A DNA stretch of 64,000 nt from an uncultured Bacilli bacterium (GTDB lineage: Bacteria > Bacillota_I > Bacilli_A > RF39 > UBA660): the NCBI GenBank assembly GCA_944332705.1, contig CALVKM010000003.1, forward strand, positions 1 through 64,000, in the 5' to 3' direction. Numbering within the stretch: the first letter of the stretch is position 1; every line of letters starts with the position of its first letter. The notes beneath the pieces were generated by a model. That model had not been told where the DNA came from. It saw only the letters and a program-made list of their open reading frames with translations, and ran no database searches. Made by a program: the position numbers and the translations under genes. This document shows, in pieces, positions 52,453-60,615 of this stretch.

Positions 52453-53313
52453 TTATTCTGTTAATGTTAAATTGCGAATGTTATCAATGAATGTTTGCAT
52501 GTTTGCTAAACAATCATTGTTTATCTCATCATAAGTAATCATGGAATTTATATCGATGACATTTGCTTCATAATCTTCTATTATTCCATTTATAGCATTG
52601 GTATAGTTATTATCTAAAACAATTATTGTATCATATAATTCATCATCAAAATAACTACGAATATTTTCTAAACTACTTTCGGTTAAAGTTTCTTCATCCA
52701 AAGATATTATTTCAAATCCATAATTTTCTAAAAAACGAAATGCATTATCACTTACAACTAAAGTATTATTACCTAAAGTATCAGCTTCTTTACCAATTGC
52801 TCTTAAATCAGCATCTTTAAGTGATAAATCTTGAGCTAGTTCGTCATATCTATTATTAACATAATCTATAATGGTTTTGCTTTCCAAATATTCTGTTAAA
52901 TAATCTCGAATATTTTTAGCTAGCATTAAATAATTATTAGGACTCATCCATAATTCTTCCATGCCATAAGTATAATTTAGGCCATTAGATACATCAATTA
53001 TTAATAAATTATCATTTTCATTGATTAAATCTTTAGCAATGTTTTTTTCGTTACCTAATCCATTATAAATAAACAAATCACTATCAGCATAATTCCTTAT
53101 TTGGCGTTCAGTTAATTCATAACTTGAAACATCAGCTCCACTTGGATAGATAGATTCAATTGTTGCATATTCGCTATATAACTGCTCAGCTAAATATTCG
53201 ATTGGATAAATGGTTGTATAAATAGTAGCATCTTCTAAAGAATCTTTAGTTAAACTACAACCTCCTAAAAATAAACAACAAAGACTAATTCCTATTATTT
53301 TTGTTAATTTCAT
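52453..53313 (-). CDS. ZnuA/AdcA-like substrate-binding lipoprotein without metal histidines
   Basis: 286 residues. Lipoprotein signal with lipobox LGGCS; then the cluster A-I metal-binding fold: TIYTTIYPIEYLAEQLYSEYA, SGADVSSYELTERQIRNYAD, DLFIYNGLGNE, ELWMSPNNYLMLAKNI, LVVSDNAFRFLENYGFEI. In zinc and manganese binders of this family, histidines stand in PxGxDPHxYEP, HxWLDP and HxAFxY. Here all three positions are non-histidine (V-S-S-Y, E-L-W, S-D-N-A-F). No membrane or ATPase gene is beside it. So it may bind something else or have lost metal uptake. It shares a base with yidD. Confidence 0.75.
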   Translation of the reverse strand: MKLTKIIGISLCCLFLGGCSLTKDSLEDATIYTTIYPIEYLAEQLYSEYATIESIYPSGADVSSYELTERQIRNYADSDLFIYNGLGNEKNIAKDLINENDNLLIIDVSNGLNYTYGMEELWMSPNNYLMLAKNIRDYLTEYLESKTIIDYVNNRYDELAQDLSLKDADLRAIGKEADTLGNNTLVVSDNAFRFLENYGFEIISLDEETLTESSLENIRSYFDDELYDTIIVLDNNYTNAINGIIEDYEANVIDINSMITYDEINNDCLANMQTFIDNIRNLTLTE

Positions 53314-53543
53314 TAATTTTTTTCTTCACTCCTTACTGGGTCATACCCAAATCCTCCTTTAGGATGGCATTTAAGTAATCTTTTAACCCCTAATTTTATT
53401 CCTTTTATTACACCATATTCATTAATAGCCTCTGCCATATATTCACTACATGTTGGCATAAAACGACACATTGAATGACTATGCATTGGTGTAACTTGAT
53501 AAGCGCGAATTAAAAAAATACATATCTTTTTCAAATTCATCAC
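53313..53543 (-). CDS. yidD: Membrane protein insertion efficiency factor YidD
   Basis: 76 residues. LIRAYQVTPMHSHSMCRFMPTCSEYMAEAI and LLKCHPKGGFGYDPV are the family blocks, with the three conserved cysteines. YidD helps YidC-dependent membrane insertion. The lipoprotein gene starts at its stop codon. Confidence 0.93.
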   Translation of the reverse strand: MMNLKKICIFLIRAYQVTPMHSHSMCRFMPTCSEYMAEAINEYGVIKGIKLGVKRLLKCHPKGGFGYDPVRSEEKN

Positions 53544-53648
53544 CCATTAAAATTTTACTATAATTTTTGTGTTTTGTAAATTGTTTTAGTAATTACTACC
53601 CAAAGTTCTAAAAATTTGATATAATTATTAAAGATTGGATTTGATAAG

Positions 53649-54299
53649 ATGGATTTTTTAAATAAGTTTAATATCGAGATTAAAAATAAGAAACTAATGC
53701 AGACGGCTCTTACACATAGTAGTTATTCTAATGAACATAAAGGTGTTAAGAACTATGAACGTTTAGAGTATCTTGGAGATGCTGTTTTAGAACTTGTAAC
53801 TAGTGAGTATTTTTATTTACATACTGATTTTAAAGAGGGAAAAATGACAAAACTAAGGGCTAGTTATGTTTGTGAAAAAGCTTTAGCTACTTATGCTAAA
53901 GACATTGGCATTGATAAATATATTAGACTTGGTCATGGTCAACAACACAATTTAAATGACACAATCATCGCCGATGTTTTTGAAGCGGTCCTAGGGGCTA
54001 TATATTTAGATCAAGGCTTTGAAGTGGCTAAAAAATATGTTGATAAGATTATAATTCCTTATATAAATCGGCAAATAGATTTTAATGTTGATTATAAAAC
54101 AAGATTACAAGAATTAGTGCAAACTGGAAAAAAATCTTTAAATTATGAAGTGGTAAAGGAATATGAGGTTAATCATAAAAAGATTTTTGAAGTAGTTGTG
54201 AAAATTGATAATATAGTATATGGAAGAGGAAAGGGTAGTAGCAAAAAAGAAGCAGAACAAATAGCAGCATTGGATGCTTATAAAAAGAGCTACAGGTGA
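53649..54299 (+). CDS. rnc: Ribonuclease III
   Basis: 216 residues. Nuclease domain with YERLEYLGDAVLEL and IIADVFEAVLGAIYLD (metal-binding acids), then a double-stranded RNA-binding domain (DYKTRLQELVQ to GSSKKEAEQIAALDAY). It processes rRNA and other double-stranded RNA. The rnc-smc order is the usual one. Confidence 0.96.
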   Translation: MDFLNKFNIEIKNKKLMQTALTHSSYSNEHKGVKNYERLEYLGDAVLELVTSEYFYLHTDFKEGKMTKLRASYVCEKALATYAKDIGIDKYIRLGHGQQHNLNDTIIADVFEAVLGAIYLDQGFEVAKKYVDKIIIPYINRQIDFNVDYKTRLQELVQTGKKSLNYEVVKEYEVNHKKIFEVVVKIDNIVYGRGKGSSKKEAEQIAALDAYKKSYR

Positions 54300-54303
54300 T
54301 AAA

Positions 54304-57234
54304 ATGTTTTTAAAAAGTATTAAAGCTCAGGGTTTTAAGTCTTTTGCGGATAAATTGGATTTAGAAATTAATCCTGGAATCACTGGAATTGTTGGGCCTA
54401 ATGGCAGTGGTAAGAGTAATATTGTTGATGCTGTTCGTTGGGTTTTGGGGGAACAATCAGTTAAGTCACTTCGGGGATCTTCTTCAATGAGTGATGTTAT
54501 ATTTAATGGTAGTGCTTCAAGAGATGCTCAAAAAAGAGCAATGGTAGCTTTAACTTTTGATAATACTGATCATGCACTTAATAGTGAATTTCAGGAAATT
54601 GAAATCAAGAGAATAGTTTATAAAACTGGAGAAAATGAATATTATATCAATAATTCACGAGTTCGACTTAAAGATATTAATGATTTATTTATCGATAGTG
54701 GAGCAGGAGCTAGTGCTTTTAATATAATTTCCCAAGGTAATGTTACTGATATTGTTAATGGTAAAGCTAGTGACAGAAGAGTTATATTTGAAAGTGCTGC
54801 AGGAGTTTTAAAATATAAAAAACGCAAAGAAGAAAGCTTAAAAAAATTAGAGAAAACAGAAGAAAACTTAACAAGACTAGATTTAGTAATAAATGAACTT
54901 GAAAAAACTGTAAAACCTTTGGAAGAACAAAGTAGAGTTGCTAAAAAATATTTAGATATTAAAGATAATTTAGAAAATATTGATATTGCCCTAATTGTTA
55001 GTGATATTACTTCAATAAATAGTGAATATCAAAAATTAAAGAGCAGTAGTGAGATTCTAAAAGAAAAATTAAGTACTTTAAGTGCTTCTTCAACTGATAC
55101 GAAGTTAGATAAATTAAAACTTGAAAACATAACTATAGAAGATAAAATAAATAAATTAAGAGAAGAGCTTACAAGTATTCAAAATAAAATAAATGAACTA
55201 GAAAGTGAAAAGAAAATAACTATTGAAAGACAAAAATATGAAGTAGATAAAAAAGCTATTGATAATAATTTATTTAGTTTAAAAGAACAACAATTAGAAC
55301 TGGAAAAAAGTATTGCTATTCTTAAAAAAGATGTAGAAGATATTGAATCTAATATAAATGAAGAAAAAGAAAAATTAGAAGATGTTAAAAATAAAATTTT
55401 AGTTAAAAAAGTTAAAAGAAGTACAACTTATAATAAATTAATGGAAGAAACTAAAAAAATATATTTATGGGAAAATAAAATTGCTATTTTAGAAAATAAT
55501 ATCAATAATTATGAAAATACACCACTCGCCGTTAAAAATATATTAAATAATCCACGGCTTAAAGGGATTCATAATACTATTGGAAAATTAATTGATTGCC
55601 CTGATAAATATGTTATTGCTCTAGATATTGCAATGGGTGGTGCCAGTAATTATTTAGTAGTTGATGATGAAACAAGAGCAATTGAAGCAATAGATTATTT
55701 AAAGAGCCAAAAATTAGGTAGAGCAACATTTTATCCTCTAAATATCATAAAACCTAGATATATAGAAAAAGATGTAATTGATAGCATCAGAAATATTAAT
55801 GGTTTTATTGGAGTTTTATCTGATTTAGTAGAATATGATTATAAATATAAAAATGTCATTGATAGAGAACTTGGAGCAGTATTAGTAGTTGAAAATGCTA
55901 GATGCTTAAATATTATTGCTAAACTTGTTGATTATAAATATAAAGTAGTATCTCTAGATGGGGAAATTAGTTATCCTGGTGGAGCTGTTGCGGGTGGTAC
56001 TAGCAAGAGAGTTAGTATGATCAATGAAAAAAATGAACTTAATAAATTAAAAGAAGAAAAAGAAATATTAAAAATTAATAGTGAATCTTTAAGTAATGAA
56101 TTAGATAAATTTGATGAAGAATTAAAAGATTTAGAAGAAAAAGAAAATGTTATTAATAAATATATTATTCTTTTAAATGATGAATTATTTAATAAAAAGA
56201 CTAATTTAAGTAGAAGTATGGAACAATATAAAAGTATTAGTAGTGAACTTAATGGGTTAGAAGACTTAAAAGAAAATAAATTAGATAAACATTTAGTTAA
56301 GTTGTTGGAAGATATCACTAATGCTAATAAAGAAAAAGAAATTAAGATGAGTGATATAAATAAGGCTAATAAACAAAAGAGTGAAATTTTAGATGAAATA
56401 AATGATTTAGAACACAAACAAAGAGAAGCTAATAGTAATTATAATTTAGTTAATAATGAGCTTAAGAATAATGAAATAGCTATGGGTAAATTAGAAGTTA
56501 AACTAGATAATTTACTTGGAACTTTAAATGATGAATATAATTTAACTTATGAATATGCTAGCGTATCTTATACTTTATCTATGGATGCTGATATAGCAAG
56601 AGAAAAAGTAACTAGTTTGAAAAAAGAACTAAATAAATTAGGAGAAGTCAATATTGGTTCAATAAAAGAATATGAAAGATTAAGTACGAGATATGAATTT
56701 TTAACTAGTCAAAAAAGTGATCTAGAAAATTCCAGTCAAGAATTAAAAGATATAATCCACCAAATGGATGATATAATGATTAGTAAATTTAGAGAATCAT
56801 TTGATAAAATAAAAGGGGAATTTGCTGGTATTTTTAAAGCTATGTTTAAAGGTGGAAATGGAGAGCTTAGATTAAGTAATCCTGATGATATACTAGAAAC
56901 AGGTGTTGATATTATTGCTATACCTCCAGGTAAGAAAATAAATTCTCCAGTACTCTTAAGTGGGGGAGAAAAAGCTTTAACAGCAATATGTCTTTTATTT
57001 GCTATACTTAAAGTTAAACCAGCGCCATTTGTTATACTTGATGAAGCTGAAGCGGCTCTAGATGAAGTAAATGTCGATATGTTTGGCAAATACTTAGAAA
57101 AGAATAAATTAGATACACAATTTATTGTAATTACTCATAAGAAAAGAATGATGGAATATTGTGATTCTTTGTATGGTATTACAATGCAAGAATCGGGAGT
57201 AAGTAAAATAGTTAGTGCAAAATTAGAAAGTTAA
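54304..57234 (+). CDS. smc: Chromosome segregation ATPase Smc
   Basis: 976 residues from ATG 54304 after AGGTGATAAA. Walker A VGPNGSGKSNIVDAVRW (about 30), N-terminal coiled coil to about 390, hinge about 400-570 (KGIHNTIGKLI, ALDIAMGGASNYLVVDD, GGAVAGGTSKR), second coiled coil, signature LLSGGEKALTAI (about 885) and Walker B FVILDEAEAALDE (about 910). It is about 200 residues shorter than most Smc proteins, with the deficit in the coiled-coil arms; this shorter arm is worth noting but the ATPase head is complete. Confidence 0.95.
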   Translation: MFLKSIKAQGFKSFADKLDLEINPGITGIVGPNGSGKSNIVDAVRWVLGEQSVKSLRGSSSMSDVIFNGSASRDAQKRAMVALTFDNTDHALNSEFQEIEIKRIVYKTGENEYYINNSRVRLKDINDLFIDSGAGASAFNIISQGNVTDIVNGKASDRRVIFESAAGVLKYKKRKEESLKKLEKTEENLTRLDLVINELEKTVKPLEEQSRVAKKYLDIKDNLENIDIALIVSDITSINSEYQKLKSSSEILKEKLSTLSASSTDTKLDKLKLENITIEDKINKLREELTSIQNKINELESEKKITIERQKYEVDKKAIDNNLFSLKEQQLELEKSIAILKKDVEDIESNINEEKEKLEDVKNKILVKKVKRSTTYNKLMEETKKIYLWENKIAILENNINNYENTPLAVKNILNNPRLKGIHNTIGKLIDCPDKYVIALDIAMGGASNYLVVDDETRAIEAIDYLKSQKLGRATFYPLNIIKPRYIEKDVIDSIRNINGFIGVLSDLVEYDYKYKNVIDRELGAVLVVENARCLNIIAKLVDYKYKVVSLDGEISYPGGAVAGGTSKRVSMINEKNELNKLKEEKEILKINSESLSNELDKFDEELKDLEEKENVINKYIILLNDELFNKKTNLSRSMEQYKSISSELNGLEDLKENKLDKHLVKLLEDITNANKEKEIKMSDINKANKQKSEILDEINDLEHKQREANSNYNLVNNELKNNEIAMGKLEVKLDNLLGTLNDEYNLTYEYASVSYTLSMDADIAREKVTSLKKELNKLGEVNIGSIKEYERLSTRYEFLTSQKSDLENSSQELKDIIHQMDDIMISKFRESFDKIKGEFAGIFKAMFKGGNGELRLSNPDDILETGVDIIAIPPGKKINSPVLLSGGEKALTAICLLFAILKVKPAPFVILDEAEAALDEVNVDMFGKYLEKNKLDTQFIVITHKKRMMEYCDSLYGITMQESGVSKIVSAKLES

Positions 57235-57246
57235 CTAATAAAGAAC

Positions 57247-57275
57247 TTGCAATATTGTTTATGCTGTGGTATATT
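57247..57275 (+). promoter_or_regulatory. Promoter of the small RNA after smc
   Basis: TTGCAA (57247-57252), 17 bp, TATATT (57270-57275). Confidence 0.65.
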
Positions 57276-57281
57276 AATACC

Positions 57282-57408
57282 AACGGGAGTTGGTAGCCCC
57301 AGCCTATCTTCGGCGGTTCATAACATAGTTATGATACACAAAATAGAAGGCAGTTTGCCTATATTAGGCGCTACCAAGTTGAGTTTATGCTTATAAACTC
57401 ACTTTTTT
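57282..57408 (+). ncRNA. Unidentified structured small RNA
   Basis: About 127 nt between a promoter and a terminator, in a gap with no frame. Pairings seen: TTGGTAGC (57290-57297) with GCTACCAA (57370-57377) as the closing stem; inside it TCATAAC ata GTTATGA and AGGCA gtt TGCCT hairpins. At the 5' end ACCAAC ggga GTTGGT is an alternative hairpin that uses the same GTTGGT, so two folds exclude each other. GAGTTTAT gctt ATAAACTC plus a T-run ends it. It does not read as SRP RNA, tmRNA, RNase P or 6S to me. Confidence 0.6.
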
Positions 57409-57413
57409 AATTA

Positions 57414-57440
57414 AAAAAATCTCAGTTTTAAACTAAGATT
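57414..57440 (-). terminator. Terminator of def
   Basis: On the minus strand AAATCTTAGTTT pairs with AAACTGAGATTT (one mismatch or wobble) with T-rich DNA after it. It is convergent with the small RNA terminator. Confidence 0.6.
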
Positions 57441-57442
57441 TT

Positions 57443-57994
57443 TTATATTTCGCGCAATTTATTTTTATTCTTGTAAGGATTTTTAGGATCAATTTTATCG
57501 GTAAATAAAATACCATCTAAATGATCAATTTCATGTTGGAAAGCAACTGCTAAATCTTCTCTTACTCTAACAGTCTTTTTATTTCCTTCATAATCATAAT
57601 ATTCCACTGTTACTCTGGCATGTCTTGGAACAATTCCTTCAACTGGCCGATTAACACTTAAACATCCTTCGCCCTCACCAACATAAATTAGTTCTTCACT
57701 TTGACTAATTATTTTAGGATTAATGATAACATATTCATCAAATGTCCCATCATCCTTTTCATTGGCAATAACAAATATTCTTTTAAGTTTACCAAGTTGA
57801 ACAAAAGCCATTCCCATACCAGCTCGTAAGTTGTATTTTTCAGCAATTTCTTCATCTTGACTCATTTTTAAATATTTAATTGTATCTTCAGCAAGTTTTT
57901 GGTCTTCCTTACTTACTGGAAATGTTACATCCTTACTTACTTGATGTAATATTTTATCAAATTCATCATAAATTTTAATTTTTGGTAGTTCCAC
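57443..57994 (-). CDS. def: Peptide deformylase
   Basis: 183 residues. Motif 1 is GMGMAFVQLG (family G-x-G-x-A-x-x-Q), motif 2 EGCLSVN with the metal cysteine, motif 3 QHEIDHLDGILF with both metal histidines and the catalytic Glu. It removes the formyl group from new proteins, the partner of fmt in this window. Length and the long N-terminus are of the Gram-positive type 2 form. Confidence 0.95.
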   Translation of the reverse strand: MELPKIKIYDEFDKILHQVSKDVTFPVSKEDQKLAEDTIKYLKMSQDEEIAEKYNLRAGMGMAFVQLGKLKRIFVIANEKDDGTFDEYVIINPKIISQSEELIYVGEGEGCLSVNRPVEGIVPRHARVTVEYYDYEGNKKTVRVREDLAVAFQHEIDHLDGILFTDKIDPKNPYKNKNKLREI

Positions 57995-58113
57995 TTCAAA
58001 TCACCTAGACATATTTTAGCAAAAATTGAGTAAAAATGCAATTTTTTAATTTGTGTTTACAATTACAAAACTTTATGTTATCATATTTACAGAAAGTAAT
58101 AGAGGTGAAATTG

Positions 58114-58698
58114 TTGAATACAATAGATAAAGAGTTATTTAAAACTATAGTTGAAGATCCTACTTATGGAAAGATGATACTTAAAGCATTAATTTTTCAA
58201 ATATTAAATGTACCAATAAAAAAATTAAGATATATAAATAATACTGATGGCATAATTGTGGAAACAAGTAAATCATATATTAATATCATGTTTAATTCAA
58301 GTGATTATAGTCGCACTAAAAGAATGCAAAATTTTATTTTTTTTGCTTCATTTTATAGTGATATGGCTAAAATGGGGAAAAAATACATTCAAATTAATTT
58401 AAATTATGGAAATATTTGTGATTTAAATACCGATGAGGGAATAGTAAAATATTATTTTCAAACAAATGATTTAGAAAAGTTAGTTTCTAATATAAGTATT
58501 ATTGATGTTAATGTAGATAACTTGAGAACAGAGTGTTTAAACGGGTATAGAAATAAATATGATTATAGATATATATTTATGTTTGATTTGGAAAAAGAAG
58601 ATTTAAAGAATTTTTATCCAAACGATAAACTAAAAAATGCTTTTGAATATGTACTTTTAAAAAATAGCACTGATGAAGCTCTAAAAAAAATAAAATAA
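58114..58698 (+). CDS. Unknown protein, possibly related to PD-(D/E)XK transposase-family proteins
   Basis: 194 residues from TTG 58114, 6 bp after AGAGGTG. DKELFKTIVEDPTYGKMILKALI, VETSKSYINIMFNSSD, FFASFYSDMAKMGKKYIQINLNYG and a C-terminal YIFMFDLEKEDLKNFYPNDKL. The layout (core, then a fixed block, then Leu/Lys-rich end) is reminiscent of Rpn-like proteins but no nuclease motif is clear. A single gene between def and the YjcZ-like gene. Confidence 0.5.
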   Translation: MNTIDKELFKTIVEDPTYGKMILKALIFQILNVPIKKLRYINNTDGIIVETSKSYINIMFNSSDYSRTKRMQNFIFFASFYSDMAKMGKKYIQINLNYGNICDLNTDEGIVKYYFQTNDLEKLVSNISIIDVNVDNLRTECLNGYRNKYDYRYIFMFDLEKEDLKNFYPNDKLKNAFEYVLLKNSTDEALKKIK

Positions 58699-58728
58699 AA
58701 GCAACGATTAATTCGCAGCTTTTATTTT
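58692..58728. terminator. Bidirectional terminator
   Basis: AAAATAAAAGC, a 15-nt loop, GCTTTTATTTT, between the convergent genes 58114 and 58741. Confidence 0.6.
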
Positions 58729-58740
58729 ATTTAATTTTTA

Positions 58741-58923
58741 TTAGTTACCTCTGTTATTAAAACTCCAACCGGCACCTAAAATTATAACTAGTAAGATAAA
58801 TAATACAATCCATATTGCTCCACCAATTCCATATCCACTTGTATATCCGGCATATCCACCACAGCATGGGTTTTGATATCCATAACCGCCGCCATAGTAG
58901 CCATTGTTTCCATAGTAATACAT
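58741..58923 (-). CDS. YjcZ-like tiny membrane protein
   Basis: 60 residues. A Gly/Tyr-rich start (YYYGNNGYYGGGYGYQN, then PCCGGYAGYTSGYG) and one C-terminal helix IWIVLFILLVIILGAGW. The helix closely resembles the FALIVVLFILLVIVGA end of YjcZ-family proteins, which are small sporulation-linked proteins in Bacillus. A ribosome site AAGGAGG precedes it. The presence of such a gene does not prove sporulation here. Confidence 0.65.
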   Translation of the reverse strand: MYYYGNNGYYGGGYGYQNPCCGGYAGYTSGYGIGGAIWIVLFILLVIILGAGWSFNNRGN

Positions 58924-59056
58924 ATATATACCTCCTTTTTGTATCTACTATAATTTATTACTAATTACTCTTTTTTGACATTAAAAATACCTAAATTTTA
59001 TATTTTTTTATAAAATTTACAATATTTGTGCTAAAATTATATGTAGGAGAGTAAAT

Positions 59057-60214
59057 ATGCGAAAACTATTATCTAAAATGGATATACCACTACTTTTAAT
59101 AATGCTTATATTTATAGTTTTAGGTCTTACTATGATTTATAGTGCATCAAGTGTATCTAGTGTAGTTAGATATGGTTATGCGCCATATCATTTCTTTGTG
59201 AGACAAGCAATATTTGTTGGTGTTTCTTTATTTGTTGGTTTTACCCTTATTATAAGGCTACCTACTAGAACTTATGGAGCACTTGCTTGGCCACTATTAA
59301 TAGCAATTATTCTAGCTTTAGTATTATTGTTTATTAAAGGAGAAGTTACTAATAATGCTCAAAGTTGGTATGATTTTGGCTTCTTTAGCTTACAACCATC
59401 AGAGTTTGCTAAATCTATATTAATTGTTTTTATGGCAGTATTTTATAATAAATTACAATATAAAAAATCCAAAAACATATATTCATATTTAATACCACTG
59501 GCTGCTGGTGCTCTAATTGCAGGTTTAGTTATTATGCAACCAGATTTAGGTAGTGCCGCAATAATTGCAGGTATAGTATTTTTAACTTTTATTAGTATTC
59601 CTTTAGTTAAAAATAATATGATTCGTTTTATTAAGATTATTGCTATTGGTCTAGTTATTGGCTTAATTGTATTACTTTATTCTGGAGCAGATTTTTTAAA
59701 TAGTATGCAAATAGATAGACTTACTTTTCAAAATCCGTGCTCAAGATATACAGAAACTACCGGATACCAAGTATGTAATGGTTTTATTGCTATAAATAAT
59801 GGTGGTTTATTTGGAGTAGGGCTTGGTAATTCTACCCAAAAATATTTATATTTACCAGAATCTCATACAGATTTTATATTTCCAATTATAGTTGAAGAAT
59901 TAGGTTTAGTAACAGGTATATTAATAATACTAGGCTATATATTTATGTTATATCGTATTTTAAAAATAGCTAAGTCATCAGAAAACCTACGATGTTCAGT
60001 ACTCGCTTATGGAACATTTTGGTTTTTAACATTGCATATTTTAGTAAATTTATTAGGAATACTTGCTCTAATACCTTTAACAGGTGTTCCACTACCATTT
60101 CTATCTTATGGTGGAACATTTACCGTAAATGTTATAATAATGCTATTTGTAGTTGAAAGAGTAAATATTGAAAACAATATTAATAAAACTAAAAGAGAAA
60201 TTAAAGCATTATAA
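59057..60214 (+). CDS. rodA: SEDS peptidoglycan polymerase, RodA/FtsW
   Basis: 385 residues, about ten helices. LGLTMIYSASS, SWYDFGFFSLQPSEFAKSILIV, VIMQPDLGSAAIIAG (catalytic Asp), the large loop with YQVCNGFIAINNGGLFGVGLGNS, SHTDFIFPIIVEELGL and PLTGVPLPFLSYGGT are all family blocks. It polymerises lipid II and needs a class B PBP such as 29606..31720. RodA or FtsW cannot be told from sequence alone. TTGACA at 58975 with TATATT 18 bp later is a candidate promoter. Confidence 0.93.
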   Translation: MRKLLSKMDIPLLLIMLIFIVLGLTMIYSASSVSSVVRYGYAPYHFFVRQAIFVGVSLFVGFTLIIRLPTRTYGALAWPLLIAIILALVLLFIKGEVTNNAQSWYDFGFFSLQPSEFAKSILIVFMAVFYNKLQYKKSKNIYSYLIPLAAGALIAGLVIMQPDLGSAAIIAGIVFLTFISIPLVKNNMIRFIKIIAIGLVIGLIVLLYSGADFLNSMQIDRLTFQNPCSRYTETTGYQVCNGFIAINNGGLFGVGLGNSTQKYLYLPESHTDFIFPIIVEELGLVTGILIILGYIFMLYRILKIAKSSENLRCSVLAYGTFWFLTLHILVNLLGILALIPLTGVPLPFLSYGGTFTVNVIIMLFVVERVNIENNINKTKREIKAL

Positions 60215-60242
60215 AACTAGGAGTTTAACGCACTCCTAGTTT
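60214..60242. terminator. Bidirectional terminator between rodA and the XRE gene
   Basis: AAACTAGGAGT ttaacgc ACTCCTAGTTT followed by ATTTTT. The XRE stop codon lies in the loop. Confidence 0.8.
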
Positions 60243-60464
60243 ATTTTTGGGACAAGATAATTCTTCATCGGTAAGACCTATTATATAATCTGATGAAATA
60301 TCTAAATATTCACATATTTTAGCTAAATATGTTATTGGCATAATATTAATTCCTTTTTCGTATCTGGCATATTGTTGTTGCTTTATTTCAAGAAAGTCTG
60401 CCAGTTCTTTTTGAGTTACATTCCTACAATTTCTAATCCACTCAATCCTATCTGTATAATACAT
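60225..60464 (-). CDS. XRE-family transcriptional regulator
   Basis: 79 residues from the ATG at 60464, chosen for GGTGA 6 bp before it; the longer reading from 60524 runs into the operator. Helix-turn-helix NVTQKELADFLEIKQQQYARYEKG followed by PITYLAKICEYLDISSDYIIGLTD, a Cro/C1-type domain and little else. It is divergent from the DGR target gene; a long dyad lies between them, so it likely represses the target promoter and its own. A link between such a regulator and DGR activity is inference. Confidence 0.8.
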   Translation of the reverse strand: MYYTDRIEWIRNCRNVTQKELADFLEIKQQQYARYEKGINIMPITYLAKICEYLDISSDYIIGLTDEELSCPKNKLGVR

Positions 60465-60491
60465 ATTTTTCACCAATAACTTTATACCATT

Positions 60492-60535
60492 TTTTGCAAC
60501 AGATGTGTTGACTATTGAACACATCTGTTGTAAAA
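60492..60535. promoter_or_regulatory. Dyad operator between XRE gene and DGR target
   Basis: CAACAGATGTGTT (60497-60509), 8-bp spacer, AACACATCTGTTG (60518-60530): perfect 13-bp arms; one mismatch further out, then four more matching pairs (TTTT with AAAA). It is the typical form of an XRE binding site and covers the plus-strand promoter. Confidence 0.75.
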
Positions 60536-60536
60536 T
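60508..60536 (+). promoter_or_regulatory. Promoter of the DGR target gene
   Basis: TTGACT (60508-60513), 17 bp, TAAAAT (60531-60536), about 80 bp before the target ATG and inside the dyad operator. Confidence 0.6.
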
Positions 60537-60615
60537 AATTAATGTAGTATACAGAATCCAACAAAAATTTCAAAGTACATCTGATACAATTTATACTGAA
60601 AGGGATTGATTTTTA

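Noticed and set aside
55971-57089. Long open frames on the opposite strand of smc.
   Set aside because: They mirror the coding strand, are rich in Leu/Ser from reversed Lys/Glu codons, and have no ribosome sites.
57282-57408. Signal recognition particle RNA or 6S RNA for the small RNA after smc.
   Set aside because: The SRP apical motif (GGAAGCAGC type) is missing, and no long hairpin with a central open bubble typical of 6S is seen.
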